Made by a program: the position numbers and the translations under genes
Notes under the pieces: generated by a model
Seen by the model: the letters and a program-made list of their open reading frames with translations, nothing else
Told to the model about the DNA's origin: nothing
The model's database searches: none
DNA from: Azoarcus sp. DN11
Lineage (GTDB): Bacteria; Pseudomonadota; Gammaproteobacteria; Burkholderiales; Rhodocyclaceae
Direction: 5' to 3'
DNA length: 64,000 nucleotides
Assembly: GCF_003628555.1 (NCBI RefSeq)
Contig: NZ_CP021731.1
Span: 3,224,001 to 3,288,000 of the forward strand
Shown: positions 10,407-18,582 of the stretch, piece by piece
Layout of the letters: each line of letters opens with the position of its first letter
How positions within the stretch are numbered: the stretch's first letter is position 1

Positions 10407-12368
10407 ATGGCAAGTCCCGCCGCACTGAACACCCTGCAGCCCGGCGATGCCCTGGTCATCGTGGACGTGCAGAACGACTTTCTCCCCGGCGGCAGCCTCG
10501 CGGTGCCCTCGGGTGACGAGGTCGTGCCGGCGCTCAACGCACTGATCGCCCGCTTCGCGCGTCTCGGCCTCCCCGTTGTCGCCACCCGCGACTGGCATCC
10601 GCCGGGGCATTGCTCCTTCCGCGAGCGCGGCGGCCCGTGGCCCCCGCACTGCGTCGCCGGCACGCCCGGCGCGGCCTTCGCCGCGGGACTCGCGCTGTCC
10701 GCGTCGGCAATCGTCATCTCCAAGGCCGACACCGCGGACCGCGACGCCTACTCGGGCTTCGGCGGCACCGACCTTCACGCCCGCCTGCGCGATGCCGGCG
10801 TGCGGCGCCTCTTCGTCGGCGGCCTCGCGACCGACTACTGCGTGCTCAACACCGTGCGCGACGGCCTCGCGCACGGCTACGCGGTGATCCTCCTCACCGA
10901 CGCGATACGCCCCGTGGACCTCGCACCCGGCGACGGCGAACGCGCCATCGCCGAGATGGCGCGCCACGGCGCCCTCCTCCTCACTTCCGGCGACATCAGG
11001 GGATCCCGCATGACCGCCTCCACCTCCGCCCTGCTCACCGACCTCTACCAGCTCACCATGCTGCAGGCCTACTTCGACGGCGGCATGACGAAGACGGCGT
11101 CCTTCGAATTCTTCGTGCGGCGGCTGCCGCAGCAGCGCAACTTCCTCGTCGCCGCCGGCCTCGAGCAGGTGCTCGACTACCTCGAAACCCTGCGCTTCTC
11201 CGACGCCGAACTCGAGTGGCTCGCGGGCAGCGGCCGCTTCCACCGCCGCTTCATCGACTGGCTCGCGACGCTGCGCTTCACCGGCGACATCGACGCGATG
11301 CCGGAAGGCACCGTGTTCTTCGCCGACGAGCCCATCCTGCGCGTCACCGCCCCTCTGCCGCAGGCCCAGCTCGTCGAGACGCGCATCATCAACCTGCTGC
11401 AGTTCCAGACGATGGTCGCCGCCAAGGCCGCGCGCTGCACGCTCGCCGCGCAGGGCCGCCTGCTGGTCGACTTCGGCCTGCGCCGCGCCCACGGCGCCGA
11501 AGCCGGGCTGCTGTCCGCCCGCGCCAGCTACCTCGCGGGATTCGACGGCACGGCGACGGTCGAGGCCGGCATGCGCTGGGGCGTCCCGCTGTACGGCACG
11601 ATGGCCCACTCCTTCATCCAGGCGCACGACGACGAAGCCGCCGCCTTCGAGCATTTCGCCCGCTCGCAGCCCTTGGCGAACACGATGCTCATCGACACCT
11701 ACGACACCGAATCCGCCGCGTGCAAGCTTGCGGGCCTCACCGCCCGCCTCGCACGCGACGGCATCGCGATCCAGGCCGTGCGCATCGACAGCGGCGACCT
11801 CGCCGAAAACGCCCGCCGCGTGCGTACGATCCTCGACGGCGAAGGCCTGCCCGGGGTACGCATCTTCGTCAGCGGCAACCTCGACGAATACGCCGTGCGC
11901 GATCTCGTCGCCGCCGGCGCACCGATCGACGGCTTCGGCGTCGGCACCCGCATGAACACCTCGGCCGACCAGCCGTGGCTCGACTGCGCATACAAGCTGC
12001 AGGAATACGACGGACAGCCGCGCCGCAAGCGTTCGGAAGGCAAGGCGACCTGGCCCGGGCGCAAGCAGGTCTATCGACGGCGCGACGCCGCCGGCCACCT
12101 CGCGGGCGACCTCCTCACGCTGCTGGAGGACAGGGCCGCGGGCGAAGCCCTGCTCGCCCCGGCGATGCGGGCCGGCCGGCGCCTCGCGGCGTCACCGCCC
12201 CTCGCCGCGGTGCGCGCCCACGCCGCCGCCAACCTCGCGGCGCTTCCCCCCGCCCTGCGGGAGATTGCGCCCGTCGAAACGCCTCCCGTCACCGTATCGG
12301 CCTCCCTGCGCGAGCTGGCCGACGCGGTGGACCGGAGGCAGGAAGCAAGCACCCCGGCAACGTACTGA
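10407..12368 (+). CDS. Fused nicotinamidase / nicotinate phosphoribosyltransferase
   Basis: 653-residue two-domain NAD-salvage enzyme. Residues 1-199 form a complete nicotinamidase: catalytic Asp20 (VDVQNDF), Lys106 (ISKAD), Cys145 (ATDYCV) and metal ligands Asp62, His64 and His81. From Met202 (MTASTSALLTDLYQLTM) to the end is a nicotinate phosphoribosyltransferase with the phospho-acceptor His401 in GTMAHSFIQ, RIDSGDLAE, and VGTRMNTS. The first domain turns nicotinamide into nicotinate, the second nicotinate plus PRPP into nicotinate mononucleotide. GGAGG lies 6 bp before the start. An internal ATG (11010) has AGGGG 7 bp upstream, so a free second domain could also be made. The two activities are separate genes (pncA, pncB) in most bacteria. 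Confidence 0.93.
   Translation: MASPAALNTLQPGDALVIVDVQNDFLPGGSLAVPSGDEVVPALNALIARFARLGLPVVATRDWHPPGHCSFRERGGPWPPHCVAGTPGAAFAAGLALSASAIVISKADTADRDAYSGFGGTDLHARLRDAGVRRLFVGGLATDYCVLNTVRDGLAHGYAVILLTDAIRPVDLAPGDGERAIAEMARHGALLLTSGDIRGSRMTASTSALLTDLYQLTMLQAYFDGGMTKTASFEFFVRRLPQQRNFLVAAGLEQVLDYLETLRFSDAELEWLAGSGRFHRRFIDWLATLRFTGDIDAMPEGTVFFADEPILRVTAPLPQAQLVETRIINLLQFQTMVAAKAARCTLAAQGRLLVDFGLRRAHGAEAGLLSARASYLAGFDGTATVEAGMRWGVPLYGTMAHSFIQAHDDEAAAFEHFARSQPLANTMLIDTYDTESAACKLAGLTARLARDGIAIQAVRIDSGDLAENARRVRTILDGEGLPGVRIFVSGNLDEYAVRDLVAAGAPIDGFGVGTRMNTSADQPWLDCAYKLQEYDGQPRRKRSEGKATWPGRKQVYRRRDAAGHLAGDLLTLLEDRAAGEALLAPAMRAGRRLAASPPLAAVRAHAAANLAALPPALREIAPVETPPVTVSASLRELADAVDRRQEASTPATY
10998..11012 (+). 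promoter_or_regulatory. Internal ribosome binding site and ATG at the pncA/pncB domain junction
   Basis: AGGGG at 10998-11002 is followed after 7 bases by an in-frame ATG (11010-11012) exactly where the phosphoribosyltransferase domain begins. This looks like the former start site of a separate pncB gene, and may still give a standalone ~452-aa product. Usage is inference. Confidence 0.5.
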
Positions 12369-12396
12369 TGCCGGCGACCGACTGGAGGACCCGAAG

Positions 12397-12870
12397 ATGC
12401 CCCTGACGCTGATGTCGACCGCTTTCGAACATGGTCACGCGATCCCCGCCGCCTACACCTGCGACGGCCGCAACGTGTCGCCGCCGCTGGCGTGGAGCGG
12501 CCTCCCCCCGGCCACCCGCAGCCTTGCGCTGATCGTCGACGACCCCGACGCGCCCGATCCCGCCGCACCGAAGATGACCTGGGTGCACTGGGTGCTGTAC
12601 AACATCCCCGCTCAGGCTGCGGGCCTGCCCGAAGGCGTCGCGCCGGCCGCACTGCCGGCGGGCACGCTCGAAGGCCTGAACGACTGGAAACGCACCGGCT
12701 ACGGCGGCCCCTGCCCGCCAATCGGCCGCCATCGCTACTTCCACAAGCTCTATGCGTTGGACGTCGTGCTGCCGGCGCTCGCTCCCGCCACCAAGTCCGG
12801 CCTCGAAGCCGCCATGCGCGGCCACATCCTCACGCAGACCGAACTCATCGGCACCTTCCAGCGCCACTAG
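12397..12870 (+). CDS. YbhB/YbcL family PEBP-like protein
   Basis: 157 aa, phosphatidylethanolamine-binding-protein (Raf kinase inhibitor-like) family. The ATG at 12397 has GGAGG 8 bp upstream. Typical blocks are TCDGRNVSPPLAW, LALIVDDPDAP, WVHWVLYNIP, and GYGGPCPPIGRHRYFHKLYALD. Function in bacteria is poorly defined. The 3' 204 bp (12667-12870) recur 5.66 kb downstream as a detached copy, with the curli locus between them. The full gene is intact. Confidence 0.93.
   Translation: MPLTLMSTAFEHGHAIPAAYTCDGRNVSPPLAWSGLPPATRSLALIVDDPDAPDPAAPKMTWVHWVLYNIPAQAAGLPEGVAPAALPAGTLEGLNDWKRTGYGGPCPPIGRHRYFHKLYALDVVLPALAPATKSGLEAAMRGHILTQTELIGTFQRH
12667..12870 (+). repeat. Direct repeat copy 1 (3' end of the YbhB-family gene)
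   Basis: 204 bp matching 18326-18529 with 7 mismatches by my count (197/204) and no gaps. Six of the seven differences are silent and one changes the antepenultimate codon (Gln to Glu). Similarity stops at the stop codon on one side and near CTCGAAGG on the other. The two copies bracket the curli genes. Confidence 0.93.
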
Positions 12871-12881
12871 TGCGAGGACGA

Positions 12882-13274
12882 TCAGTCAGGCAACTGCAGA
12901 CTCAGATCGCCGACCGGCACGTCCCCATCGAGCACGCGGACTGCCACTTTGCAGTGATCGTGCCCCCCGAGTTCGATCTGCACGGTAGCCAAGGGACGAG
13001 CGGCGTCCCCTTGAGTTACCACCCGCCCGCCTTGGCGTGTGCTTGATCGACCGGAGGGGCCTTCCTTGCTCGTGCTCATTTCGTACCGGAGCACGCGGCC
13101 CGCATCCGCGGCAACGTGGGGCGCCACGGTCCACCGGTTGCCGTCCCGCGTCACCTCTGCCCAGACACGCACCCCGGAAGAAGCAGCCATGGCGTCACCC
13201 ACCCCAGCCAACAGCATGATCAGAGCATATCCCCACCAAGGCACATACATGGAATAATCGCCGACAGACTTCAT
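12882..13274 (-). CDS. csgH: CsgH-like curli assembly / amyloid chaperone protein
   Basis: 130 aa with an N-terminal hydrophobic signal (WWGYALIMLLAGVGDAMA) and a small beta-rich domain. The core, RVWAEVTRDGNRWTVAPHVAADAGRVLRYEMSTSKEG followed by QGGRVVTQGDAARPLATVQIEL, has the CsgH-type pattern of a periplasmic immunoglobulin-like protein that blocks premature curlin aggregation. It is third in a csgB-csgA-csgH order, where E. coli has csgC. A weak GGAG about 10 bp before the start lies inside a strong hairpin (13281-13313). Assignment rests on pattern and position. Confidence 0.75.
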   Translation of the reverse strand: MKSVGDYSMYVPWWGYALIMLLAGVGDAMAASSGVRVWAEVTRDGNRWTVAPHVAADAGRVLRYEMSTSKEGPSGRSSTRQGGRVVTQGDAARPLATVQIELGGHDHCKVAVRVLDGDVPVGDLSLQLPD

Positions 13275-13280
13275 TGCTCA

Positions 13281-13313
13281 GGTGCTCCCGGGAGCAAATC
13301 CCCCGGGAGCACC
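13281..13313 (-). promoter_or_regulatory. Stem-loop between csgA and csgH covering the csgH ribosome site
   Basis: Perfect 12-bp inverted repeat, GGTGCTCCCGGG and its complement, with a 9-nt loop. It begins 17 bp after the csgA stop and ends 6 bp before the csgH start. No T-run follows. It could attenuate, protect the csgA mRNA 3' end, or mask the GGAG used by csgH, keeping chaperone output below curlin output. The mechanism is inference. Confidence 0.7.
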
Positions 13314-13330
13314 CTCCGGATCACGAAAGA

Positions 13331-14446
13331 TCAGTTCTGCACAACCTTCGCGAAGTTGCCGCCACCACCCGACTGGTTGACGGTCGCGACATGGTTGAAA
13401 CCGCTCTGATCGACGATCGCCAGATTATGGTTGGACGATCCCCCGAAGCCGGACTGGTTGATGGTTGCCACCAGCAGGGTTCCGTTTTGCGAAATCTCCG
13501 CGTCATTGAACGCACCGTTCTGGTTGACCTTTGCCAGGTTATCCGTGCCAATCTGGGTGATCTGGGCCGTCGAAGCGAAAGCCCCGGCCTGGTTCACCTC
13601 CGCGCCGTTGAGATCTCCCGTCTGAACGATCGAGGCACTCGAACGGTCGCTGATCGCAGTCTGCGACACCGACGCGTTGTTGTCGGTCCCCGTCTGCGAG
13701 ATGGAGGCGGAGGAGAACCACGAATCATCCTGGAGCGTCGACGCATGCTGGTTGGCGCCCATCTGGTTGATGGTTGCGCTATCCCCCTGCGTCACATTCT
13801 GGGCGATCGTCGCCGAACTGTCCGGTCCCGTCTGGTTGATCAGCGCCGTATTGGTCGCCGTGCCTCCGCCGAATGCTACGCCACTCTGAATGATCGAAGC
13901 GGTCGAGCGCTGCGAGAGATCGATCTGGTTGATCGTACCTACCGCATTCGTCACCCCGTTCACTTGACTGATGCTCGCGATGGCGCCGTCCGTCGTTGCG
14001 CCACCGGTATTGGTACCCTTTTGGTTGATCGTGGCGCTGTCGTTGCTGCCCTGCTGAAGGATGGTCGCGCTGGCCACGTTCGCCCAACCGGCGGGAGAAT
14101 TGTCCTGCGTGATCGCCGCAGTATTCGCCGTTCCCTCCTGGCCGATCGAGGCCTTGGCGGCAATCAGATCATGCTGATCGATGGTCGCGTTGTTGAAGGA
14201 ACCCGTGCTTGACACGGCCGCCGCCGGACCATTCACGAAAATCTGATTCACTGCCGCGTTATTGGCTGTACCGTCCTGCTTTACCGTTGCCGTCGTCAGC
14301 AAACCAAAATTCGCACCGCTCTGCGTAACATTGGCCACGTTGTCGGAACCGTTCTGGCTCACCGTCGTTTCCGCCGCCCAGGCGGACGAAGCTAGGCCAT
14401 AGGCGGCAAGAATGCCGAATGCGATCGTGCTGAGTTTCCTCTTCAT
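13331..14446 (-). CDS. csgA: Major curlin subunit, CsgA-like, with expanded repeats
   Basis: 371 aa. The start at 14446 (MKRKLSTIAFG) has GGAG 8 bp upstream and gives a classic Sec signal ending at SSAWA. The rest is almost wholly curlin repeats of the type SxxxxxQxGxxNxAxxxQ; I count about 28 strand units, or about 14 repeats, against five in the 151-aa E. coli CsgA. Such units stack into a cross-beta amyloid helix after export by CsgG. Composition is rich in Ala, Thr, Asn, Gln, Ser and poor in charge and Cys. Preceded by csgB and followed by a hairpin then csgH. Confidence 0.92.
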   Translation of the reverse strand: MKRKLSTIAFGILAAYGLASSAWAAETTVSQNGSDNVANVTQSGANFGLLTTATVKQDGTANNAAVNQIFVNGPAAAVSSTGSFNNATIDQHDLIAAKASIGQEGTANTAAITQDNSPAGWANVASATILQQGSNDSATINQKGTNTGGATTDGAIASISQVNGVTNAVGTINQIDLSQRSTASIIQSGVAFGGGTATNTALINQTGPDSSATIAQNVTQGDSATINQMGANQHASTLQDDSWFSSASISQTGTDNNASVSQTAISDRSSASIVQTGDLNGAEVNQAGAFASTAQITQIGTDNLAKVNQNGAFNDAEISQNGTLLVATINQSGFGGSSNHNLAIVDQSGFNHVATVNQSGGGGNFAKVVQN

Positions 14447-14522
14447 GGTTTGATCTCCAGACCTTCGTTGACTCACTGCTCACGTTGCGAGGAAGACCGT
14501 AATCCCGCCTCTCCCGCCCCCT

Positions 14523-14544
14523 TGCTCGATACGAGGGTCGAGCA
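14523..14544 (-). promoter_or_regulatory. Small inverted repeat between csgB and csgA
   Basis: TGCTCGA and TCGAGCA flank an 8-nt loop in the 106-bp gap between the csgB stop and csgA start. It might attenuate or stabilise the transcript. The 7-bp stem is modest and the function is unproved. Confidence 0.35.
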
Positions 14545-14552
14545 CCCCTTGT

Positions 14553-15053
14553 TCAGTTCCGTTGCGTGACCCGTGACACGTTGTTGTTCCCGCTCTGCGT
14601 GACAACCGCCCGCAAGCCCTCGCCCAATTGAATGATCTGCACGAAGTTGTTGACGCCCCGCTGCGTCACAATCGCCTCGTCGCCCGAACCCGCCTGGACG
14701 ATACCCGCCCGGTTGGCGCGCCCGTCCTGCGAAAGAAATCCCCTGTTGAACTCCCCCGACTGGACGATTTCCGCGAGGTTGCCGCCACCCACCTGCCGCG
14801 CGGCAATCACGTGCTGCTCGCCCGTCTGCATTGCGGAGAGCCCATTGGCCTGCCCCGCCTGCAGGATGTCGGCCACACTTCGGGCCGACGAAACGCTGCC
14901 GGAGAGTTTTGCCGCCTGCAAGCTTGCGGCGACTGTCAGTTCATCATCGGGTGCCAGATCGCTCAGCCCCCCTGCTGCGCCCGGGCGCGATGCGACCAGC
15001 AAGGCCACTACCGTGCCGAAGAGCATCGCGTGCCGAACGAAAGAAAGAATCAC
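14553..15053 (-). CDS. csgB: Minor curlin / nucleator, CsgB-like
   Basis: 166 aa from a GTG at 15053, chosen because AGGGGG lies 6 bp upstream and the product then opens with a signal segment (MLFGTVVALLVASRPGAAGG). An ATG further in lacks a ribosome site, and the frame also extends upstream. After a short spacer, about ten curlin strands (five repeats) follow, with units such as LAEIVQSGEFN and RAVVTQSGNNN. The arginines and closing VSRVTQRN resemble CsgB, which anchors CsgA fibres at the surface. First gene of the minus-strand operon, divergent from csgD. Confidence 0.85.
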   Translation of the reverse strand: MILSFVRHAMLFGTVVALLVASRPGAAGGLSDLAPDDELTVAASLQAAKLSGSVSSARSVADILQAGQANGLSAMQTGEQHVIAARQVGGGNLAEIVQSGEFNRGFLSQDGRANRAGIVQAGSGDEAIVTQRGVNNFVQIIQLGEGLRAVVTQSGNNNVSRVTQRN

Positions 15054-15694
15054 GGGGAGCCCCCTGCACAAATGCGATGGGGCGCAGCTTGCTCCGCCCT
15101 CGCCTCCCCGCACAATCAGGCAAGCAGCTGTGTAAACCGGATGGCCGTCGCTACGAAAATCTTCCTAATTGCGGAAATACCACTCGGAAATAGGGATGAG
15201 GCGATCCGTCCGCCGGGAATACCCCCCGTTTACGCAAAAGTGTCGAATTTCGCCGGCACGGACGCCTTGGTCGACCGCCCAACCTCCCCCTTTCGGAGTA
15301 AGAAGATCGGATGAAGCCTCAGCGTCACCCTTTCCCGATGTCGACGAGCAGAGAAAGAAAAGCGCAAAACATTGCCTTATTGGAACCGTGACCCATGTCA
15401 CGCACATATTTAAGAAATCTCCACCGATCCGGCCCGACGCACTAATGTTTATCAAACTGTATCGCATCTGGTCTCAATCCCCTGCCGGGACAGACCATTC
15501 CCGCAACAGCTCGACGCAAGAGGCTGGCAAGTGCTCCGCGCGAGTTCCTTGCCCATTTCCCGCGGAAGGGGCGACGGGAAGATCGAAAAGGAATTGCGCC
15601 CCCCGAGGGCAAGATCTGGTTTTTGTGACTGGAATATGATGATCTGGAACGGGAAGCCAGACCGGGGACGGCCATCGATGTAAACAGGAGAATC
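15054..15694. other. Divergent intergenic control region between csgB and csgD
   Basis: 641 bp with no convincing gene in either direction. It is more AT-rich than its neighbours, as expected for a divergent curli promoter region. It contains a CRP-like palindrome at 15387-15402. The csgD ribosome site AGGAG lies at the right end. I could not assign -35/-10 boxes with confidence. Confidence 0.7.
15387..15402. promoter_or_regulatory. CRP-like palindrome in the curli control region
   Basis: CGTGACCCATGTCACG has the GTGA-N6-TCAC core of CRP/Vfr-type sites with perfect 6-bp arms. It sits 293 bp upstream of csgD and 334 bp upstream of csgB. Cyclic-AMP-linked control of curli is known in enterics; here it is inference from sequence alone. 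Confidence 0.4.
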
Positions 15695-16378
15695 ATGTCG
15701 AAGCTTGCGCCCCAAACCGCCCTCCAGGCGATCAAAGGCGTCCTAATCGTCGGCCATCCCAGCATGCAGAACAAACTGCTGGCCGCGCTCCTTGAGCGCC
15801 GCCTGGGAAGTCGGTGCGTGGTTGCCACACTTGATGAACCCGGATGGCCGCAACATTCGGCCGAGTCGGTCGCGCTGCTGGATATCGGACTGTCGGTGGA
15901 CGAACAGATAGACACCCACATGATGACCCTGGGCGGCGACGCGCTGGTCACTGCCATAGCGCTCTTCAACGCCGATCGCGACGTATCGAGCGCACGGCTG
16001 CTCCGCTGGCCCAAGTTCAAGGGCCTGTTCCACCGCGACACGTCGGAGGAACAGCTCCTCAAGGGCGTGCAGGCCATCAGCAACAACGACTGGTGGGTCC
16101 CGCGCAAGATGCTGACCGACTACGTCGAAGACACGCGGCCGGCAAGGCACCTGCAGGCAGGCGATGATCCCTCCCTCACCCCCAAGGAGTTGCAAAGCCT
16201 GCGCCTGATGAGCGATGGCGCCAGCAATGCGGACATCGCCCGCAGCCTGAACGTCAGTCCCCATACGGTGAAGACCCACATCTACAACCTCTTCAGGAAG
16301 ATCAAGGTCACCAACCGCGTGCAGGCGGCGTCCTGGGCCATGAAGAACCTCGAACCAATGACACGGGATGGCAAATGA
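15695..16378 (+). CDS. csgD: LuxR-type curli regulator CsgD
   Basis: 227 aa. The N-terminal half is a receiver-like domain without an evident phospho-Asp site, as in CsgD. The C-terminal LuxR/FixJ HTH runs from LTPKELQSLRLMSDGASNAD to HTVKTHIYNLFRKIKV. Start ATG at 15695 with AGGAG just upstream. Heads the plus-strand csgDEFG operon and is expected to activate csgBA divergently. Stop overlaps csgE by 4 bp. Confidence 0.9.
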   Translation: MSKLAPQTALQAIKGVLIVGHPSMQNKLLAALLERRLGSRCVVATLDEPGWPQHSAESVALLDIGLSVDEQIDTHMMTLGGDALVTAIALFNADRDVSSARLLRWPKFKGLFHRDTSEEQLLKGVQAISNNDWWVPRKMLTDYVEDTRPARHLQAGDDPSLTPKELQSLRLMSDGASNADIARSLNVSPHTVKTHIYNLFRKIKVTNRVQAASWAMKNLEPMTRDGK

Positions 16379-16833
16379 TCAGGATCCTCCGCATCGGAGC
16401 GCTGCTGATCGGCTTGTGCCCGCCGCTTCCCGCGACCGCAGCGGACGACGATGGGCCGATCGACGGCGATGCCCTTACCGAATTGGCAAACGGCACGCTA
16501 GAGCAAGCCACCGGGTTCATTGTCGACCGCACGATCACCCATTTCGGCGGTGAATTCGTAAGGCAATTCGCGCAGTTCTGGCGCGCCCAGCCGGATACCG
16601 GCTCGGTCGACCTCACCATCGTCGAGAAACCGTCCGCCCGCTGGGGCAGCACGGTCTTCGTCGAGCACAACAACCGGCCTGTCGCACGGGTGTTCCTGCA
16701 GGCCGGCAGCAGCAACTCCATCCGGCCGCTGGCGCAGAACACCGCGCAGTACATGGCGGGGCGCATCGCCAGCATCACCCTGCTGAACCGCCTGACAGCC
16801 GATCCGGATCTCGGAAAAGAAGAACTGCCGTAA
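16375..16833 (+). CDS. csgE: Curli assembly/transport component CsgE
   Basis: 152 aa with a cleavable signal (about 22 residues, ending PATA). The mature part has CsgE features: FIVDRTITHFGGEFVRQFAQFW, ENPSARWG-like VEKPSARWGSTVFVEHNN, and VARVFLQAG. CsgE caps the CsgG pore in the periplasm and gives substrate specificity. Start overlaps the csgD stop (ATGA). Confidence 0.92.
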   Translation: MIRILRIGALLIGLCPPLPATAADDDGPIDGDALTELANGTLEQATGFIVDRTITHFGGEFVRQFAQFWRAQPDTGSVDLTIVEKPSARWGSTVFVEHNNRPVARVFLQAGSSNSIRPLAQNTAQYMAGRIASITLLNRLTADPDLGKEELP

Positions 16834-16879
16834 GCCCCCCTCAGCGACACGGCACTTGTCATTCTCCAGGAGACCAAAC

Positions 16880-17332
16880 ATGAAGCACCGCCAGAGTAAA
16901 GGCACGGCGCAGATATTCGCGGTCATGAGCCTGTGCGGCCTTCCGTCTGCCGTACTGGCAACGAACCTCGTCTATACGCCGGTCAACCCGGCGTTCGGCG
17001 GCAATCCTATCAACGGATCCGTACTGCTGAACAACGCAAATGCCCAGAATCGCCATACGGATCCATCGGCGAAAAAGGGCGCCTCGGGCTTCAAGCCACC
17101 CACGGCGCTGGAAACGTTCAACCAGCGGCTGCAATCGATGATCCTTGATCGCATCGCCACGAGCGTTACCGGGAGCATCTTCGACAGCAATGGCAAACTG
17201 AAGGCCGGCACCGTGGAGACAGACGCCTTCAGCGTTTCCATCGTGGACCTCGGTGGAGGTATGCTGAAGATCACCACCATGGACAAGGCGACCGGAGCAT
17301 CGTCGACATTCGAAATCGGCACGGCGCCTTGA
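16880..17332 (+). CDS. csgF: Curli assembly/transport component CsgF
   Basis: 150 aa. The start at 16880 has AGGAG 7 bp upstream. After a signal ending at VLA comes the CsgF signature NLVYTPVNPAFGGNPINGS followed by LLNNANAQN; this N-terminal segment docks in the CsgG barrel. The C-terminal part includes IFDSNGKLKAGTVETD. CsgF sits at the surface face of the pore and couples export to CsgB nucleation. Followed 11 bp later by csgG. Confidence 0.94.
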   Translation: MKHRQSKGTAQIFAVMSLCGLPSAVLATNLVYTPVNPAFGGNPINGSVLLNNANAQNRHTDPSAKKGASGFKPPTALETFNQRLQSMILDRIATSVTGSIFDSNGKLKAGTVETDAFSVSIVDLGGGMLKITTMDKATGASSTFEIGTAP

Positions 17333-17343
17333 GGATGAGGGCC

Positions 17344-18291
17344 ATGAACGAAAGAAAGACCCCCCGCTTGCAGGCTCGGCTACGGCCCCTTCTGGCAACC
17401 ATCGCCGGCGTACTCCTGCTTTCGGGGTGCACCATCCTCGATACGCAACGCCAAGCGGTTCTCGACGCCAGGGGACAACCGGCCGAACTCACACCAGGCA
17501 CCGGGATGAGCCGCGACCTAGCCAGCCTGCCGCCTCCCAAAGGAAAGATTGCCGCCGCAGTCTATGGATTCCGGGACCAGACCGGTCAATACAAACCCAC
17601 CCCTGACAGTTCCTTCTCCACGGCAGTGACGCAGGGCGCAGCGTCCTTGCTGATCAAGGCAATGATGGACTCGAACTGGTTCATTCCTGTCGAGCGCGAG
17701 GGTTTGCAGAACGTCCTCACGGAACGCCGAATCGTCCGGGCCCTCGACACGCAGCAGGCCAACGGCGCCAATCTGGTGGGATTATTGCCGGCCAGCATTC
17801 TCCTCGAAGGCGGCATCATCACCTACGAGACGAATGTGCGAACCGGTGGAGCCGGCGCCCGCTACATGGGCGTCGGAGCGTCGGAGGAATACCGCACCGA
17901 CCAGGTGACACTCAACCTGCGCGCCGTCGATATCCGCACCAGTCAAATCCTCGTGAGCACATCCACGACCAAGACGATCTATTCTTACAAACTGAGTGCC
18001 GATGTATTTCGCTTCGTATCCTTCAAACGACTGCTTGAAGGGGAAATCGGATACACGCGCAACGAGCCGGCTCAGCTATGTGTCCAGGAAGCCATCGAGG
18101 CAGCGCTGGTCAACCTGATCGTCCAAGGCGTCAAGGACAATCACTGGTCGCTGAAAAATCCGGAGGACATCAATTCGCCACTACTCCAGCACTATCTGGC
18201 AACCCAGAACTGGTGGCTCGACAGGGCCGAGGAAGACCGCCTGTCACGGCCCCGGGAGGAGCCGGCGATTCTGCCGCCTTACGGCAGTTAG
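17344..18291 (+). CDS. csgG: Curli secretion channel lipoprotein CsgG
   Basis: 315 aa. The ATG at 17344 is chosen because GAGG lies 9 bp upstream; TTG and ATG codons just before lack one. The lipobox LLLSGC places acylated Cys near residue 27. Conserved text includes IAAAVYGFRDQTGQYKP, SLLIKAMMDSNWFIPVEREGLQNVLTERRI, and RYMGVGASEEYRTDQVTLNLRAVD, the region forming the nonameric outer-membrane pore. Last gene of csgDEFG. The detached YbhB-family fragment begins 34 bp after it. Confidence 0.96.
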   Translation: MNERKTPRLQARLRPLLATIAGVLLLSGCTILDTQRQAVLDARGQPAELTPGTGMSRDLASLPPPKGKIAAAVYGFRDQTGQYKPTPDSSFSTAVTQGAASLLIKAMMDSNWFIPVEREGLQNVLTERRIVRALDTQQANGANLVGLLPASILLEGGIITYETNVRTGGAGARYMGVGASEEYRTDQVTLNLRAVDIRTSQILVSTSTTKTIYSYKLSADVFRFVSFKRLLEGEIGYTRNEPAQLCVQEAIEAALVNLIVQGVKDNHWSLKNPEDINSPLLQHYLATQNWWLDRAEEDRLSRPREEPAILPPYGS

Positions 18292-18325
18292 GATGTCGGG
18301 CGGGCTGAGCGCGGCCATCCCGGCG

Positions 18326-18529
18326 CTCGAAGGCCTGAACGACTGGAAACGCACCGGCTACGGCGGCCCCTGCCCGCCGATCGGCCGCCACCGCTATTTC
18401 CACAAGCTCTATGCGCTGGACGTCGTGCTGCCGGCGCTCGCTCCCGCCACCAAGTCCGGCCTCGAAGCCGCCATGCGCGGCCACATCCTCACGCAGACCG
18501 AACTCATCGGCACCTTCGAGCGTCATTAG
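18326..18529 (+). pseudogene. Detached 3' fragment of the YbhB-family gene (direct repeat copy 2)
   Basis: 204 bp encoding the last 67 residues of the YbhB-family protein, from LEGLNDWKRTGYGG to GTFERH, with no 5' half. Nearly identical to 12667-12870. No ribosome site precedes it, so it is probably silent. Its placement right after csgG, with the intact gene right before csgH, marks the ends of the curli cassette. The mostly silent differences suggest that one copy arrived from a relative's allele or that both have drifted. Confidence 0.9.
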
Positions 18530-18582
18530 CATATGGGGGCGCCGCACGCTGCGGCCCCTCATGCTCGAAGGAGGTAATTACC

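Noticed and set aside
13331..14446. Periodic repeats considered as a CRISPR or tandem DNA repeat array
   Set aside because: Repeats are at protein level (curlin units), variable in DNA, with no constant spacer pattern.
18293..18529. A 78-aa protein from the frame containing the YbhB-family fragment
   Set aside because: No ribosome site and the protein lacks half its fold; treated as a pseudogene fragment.
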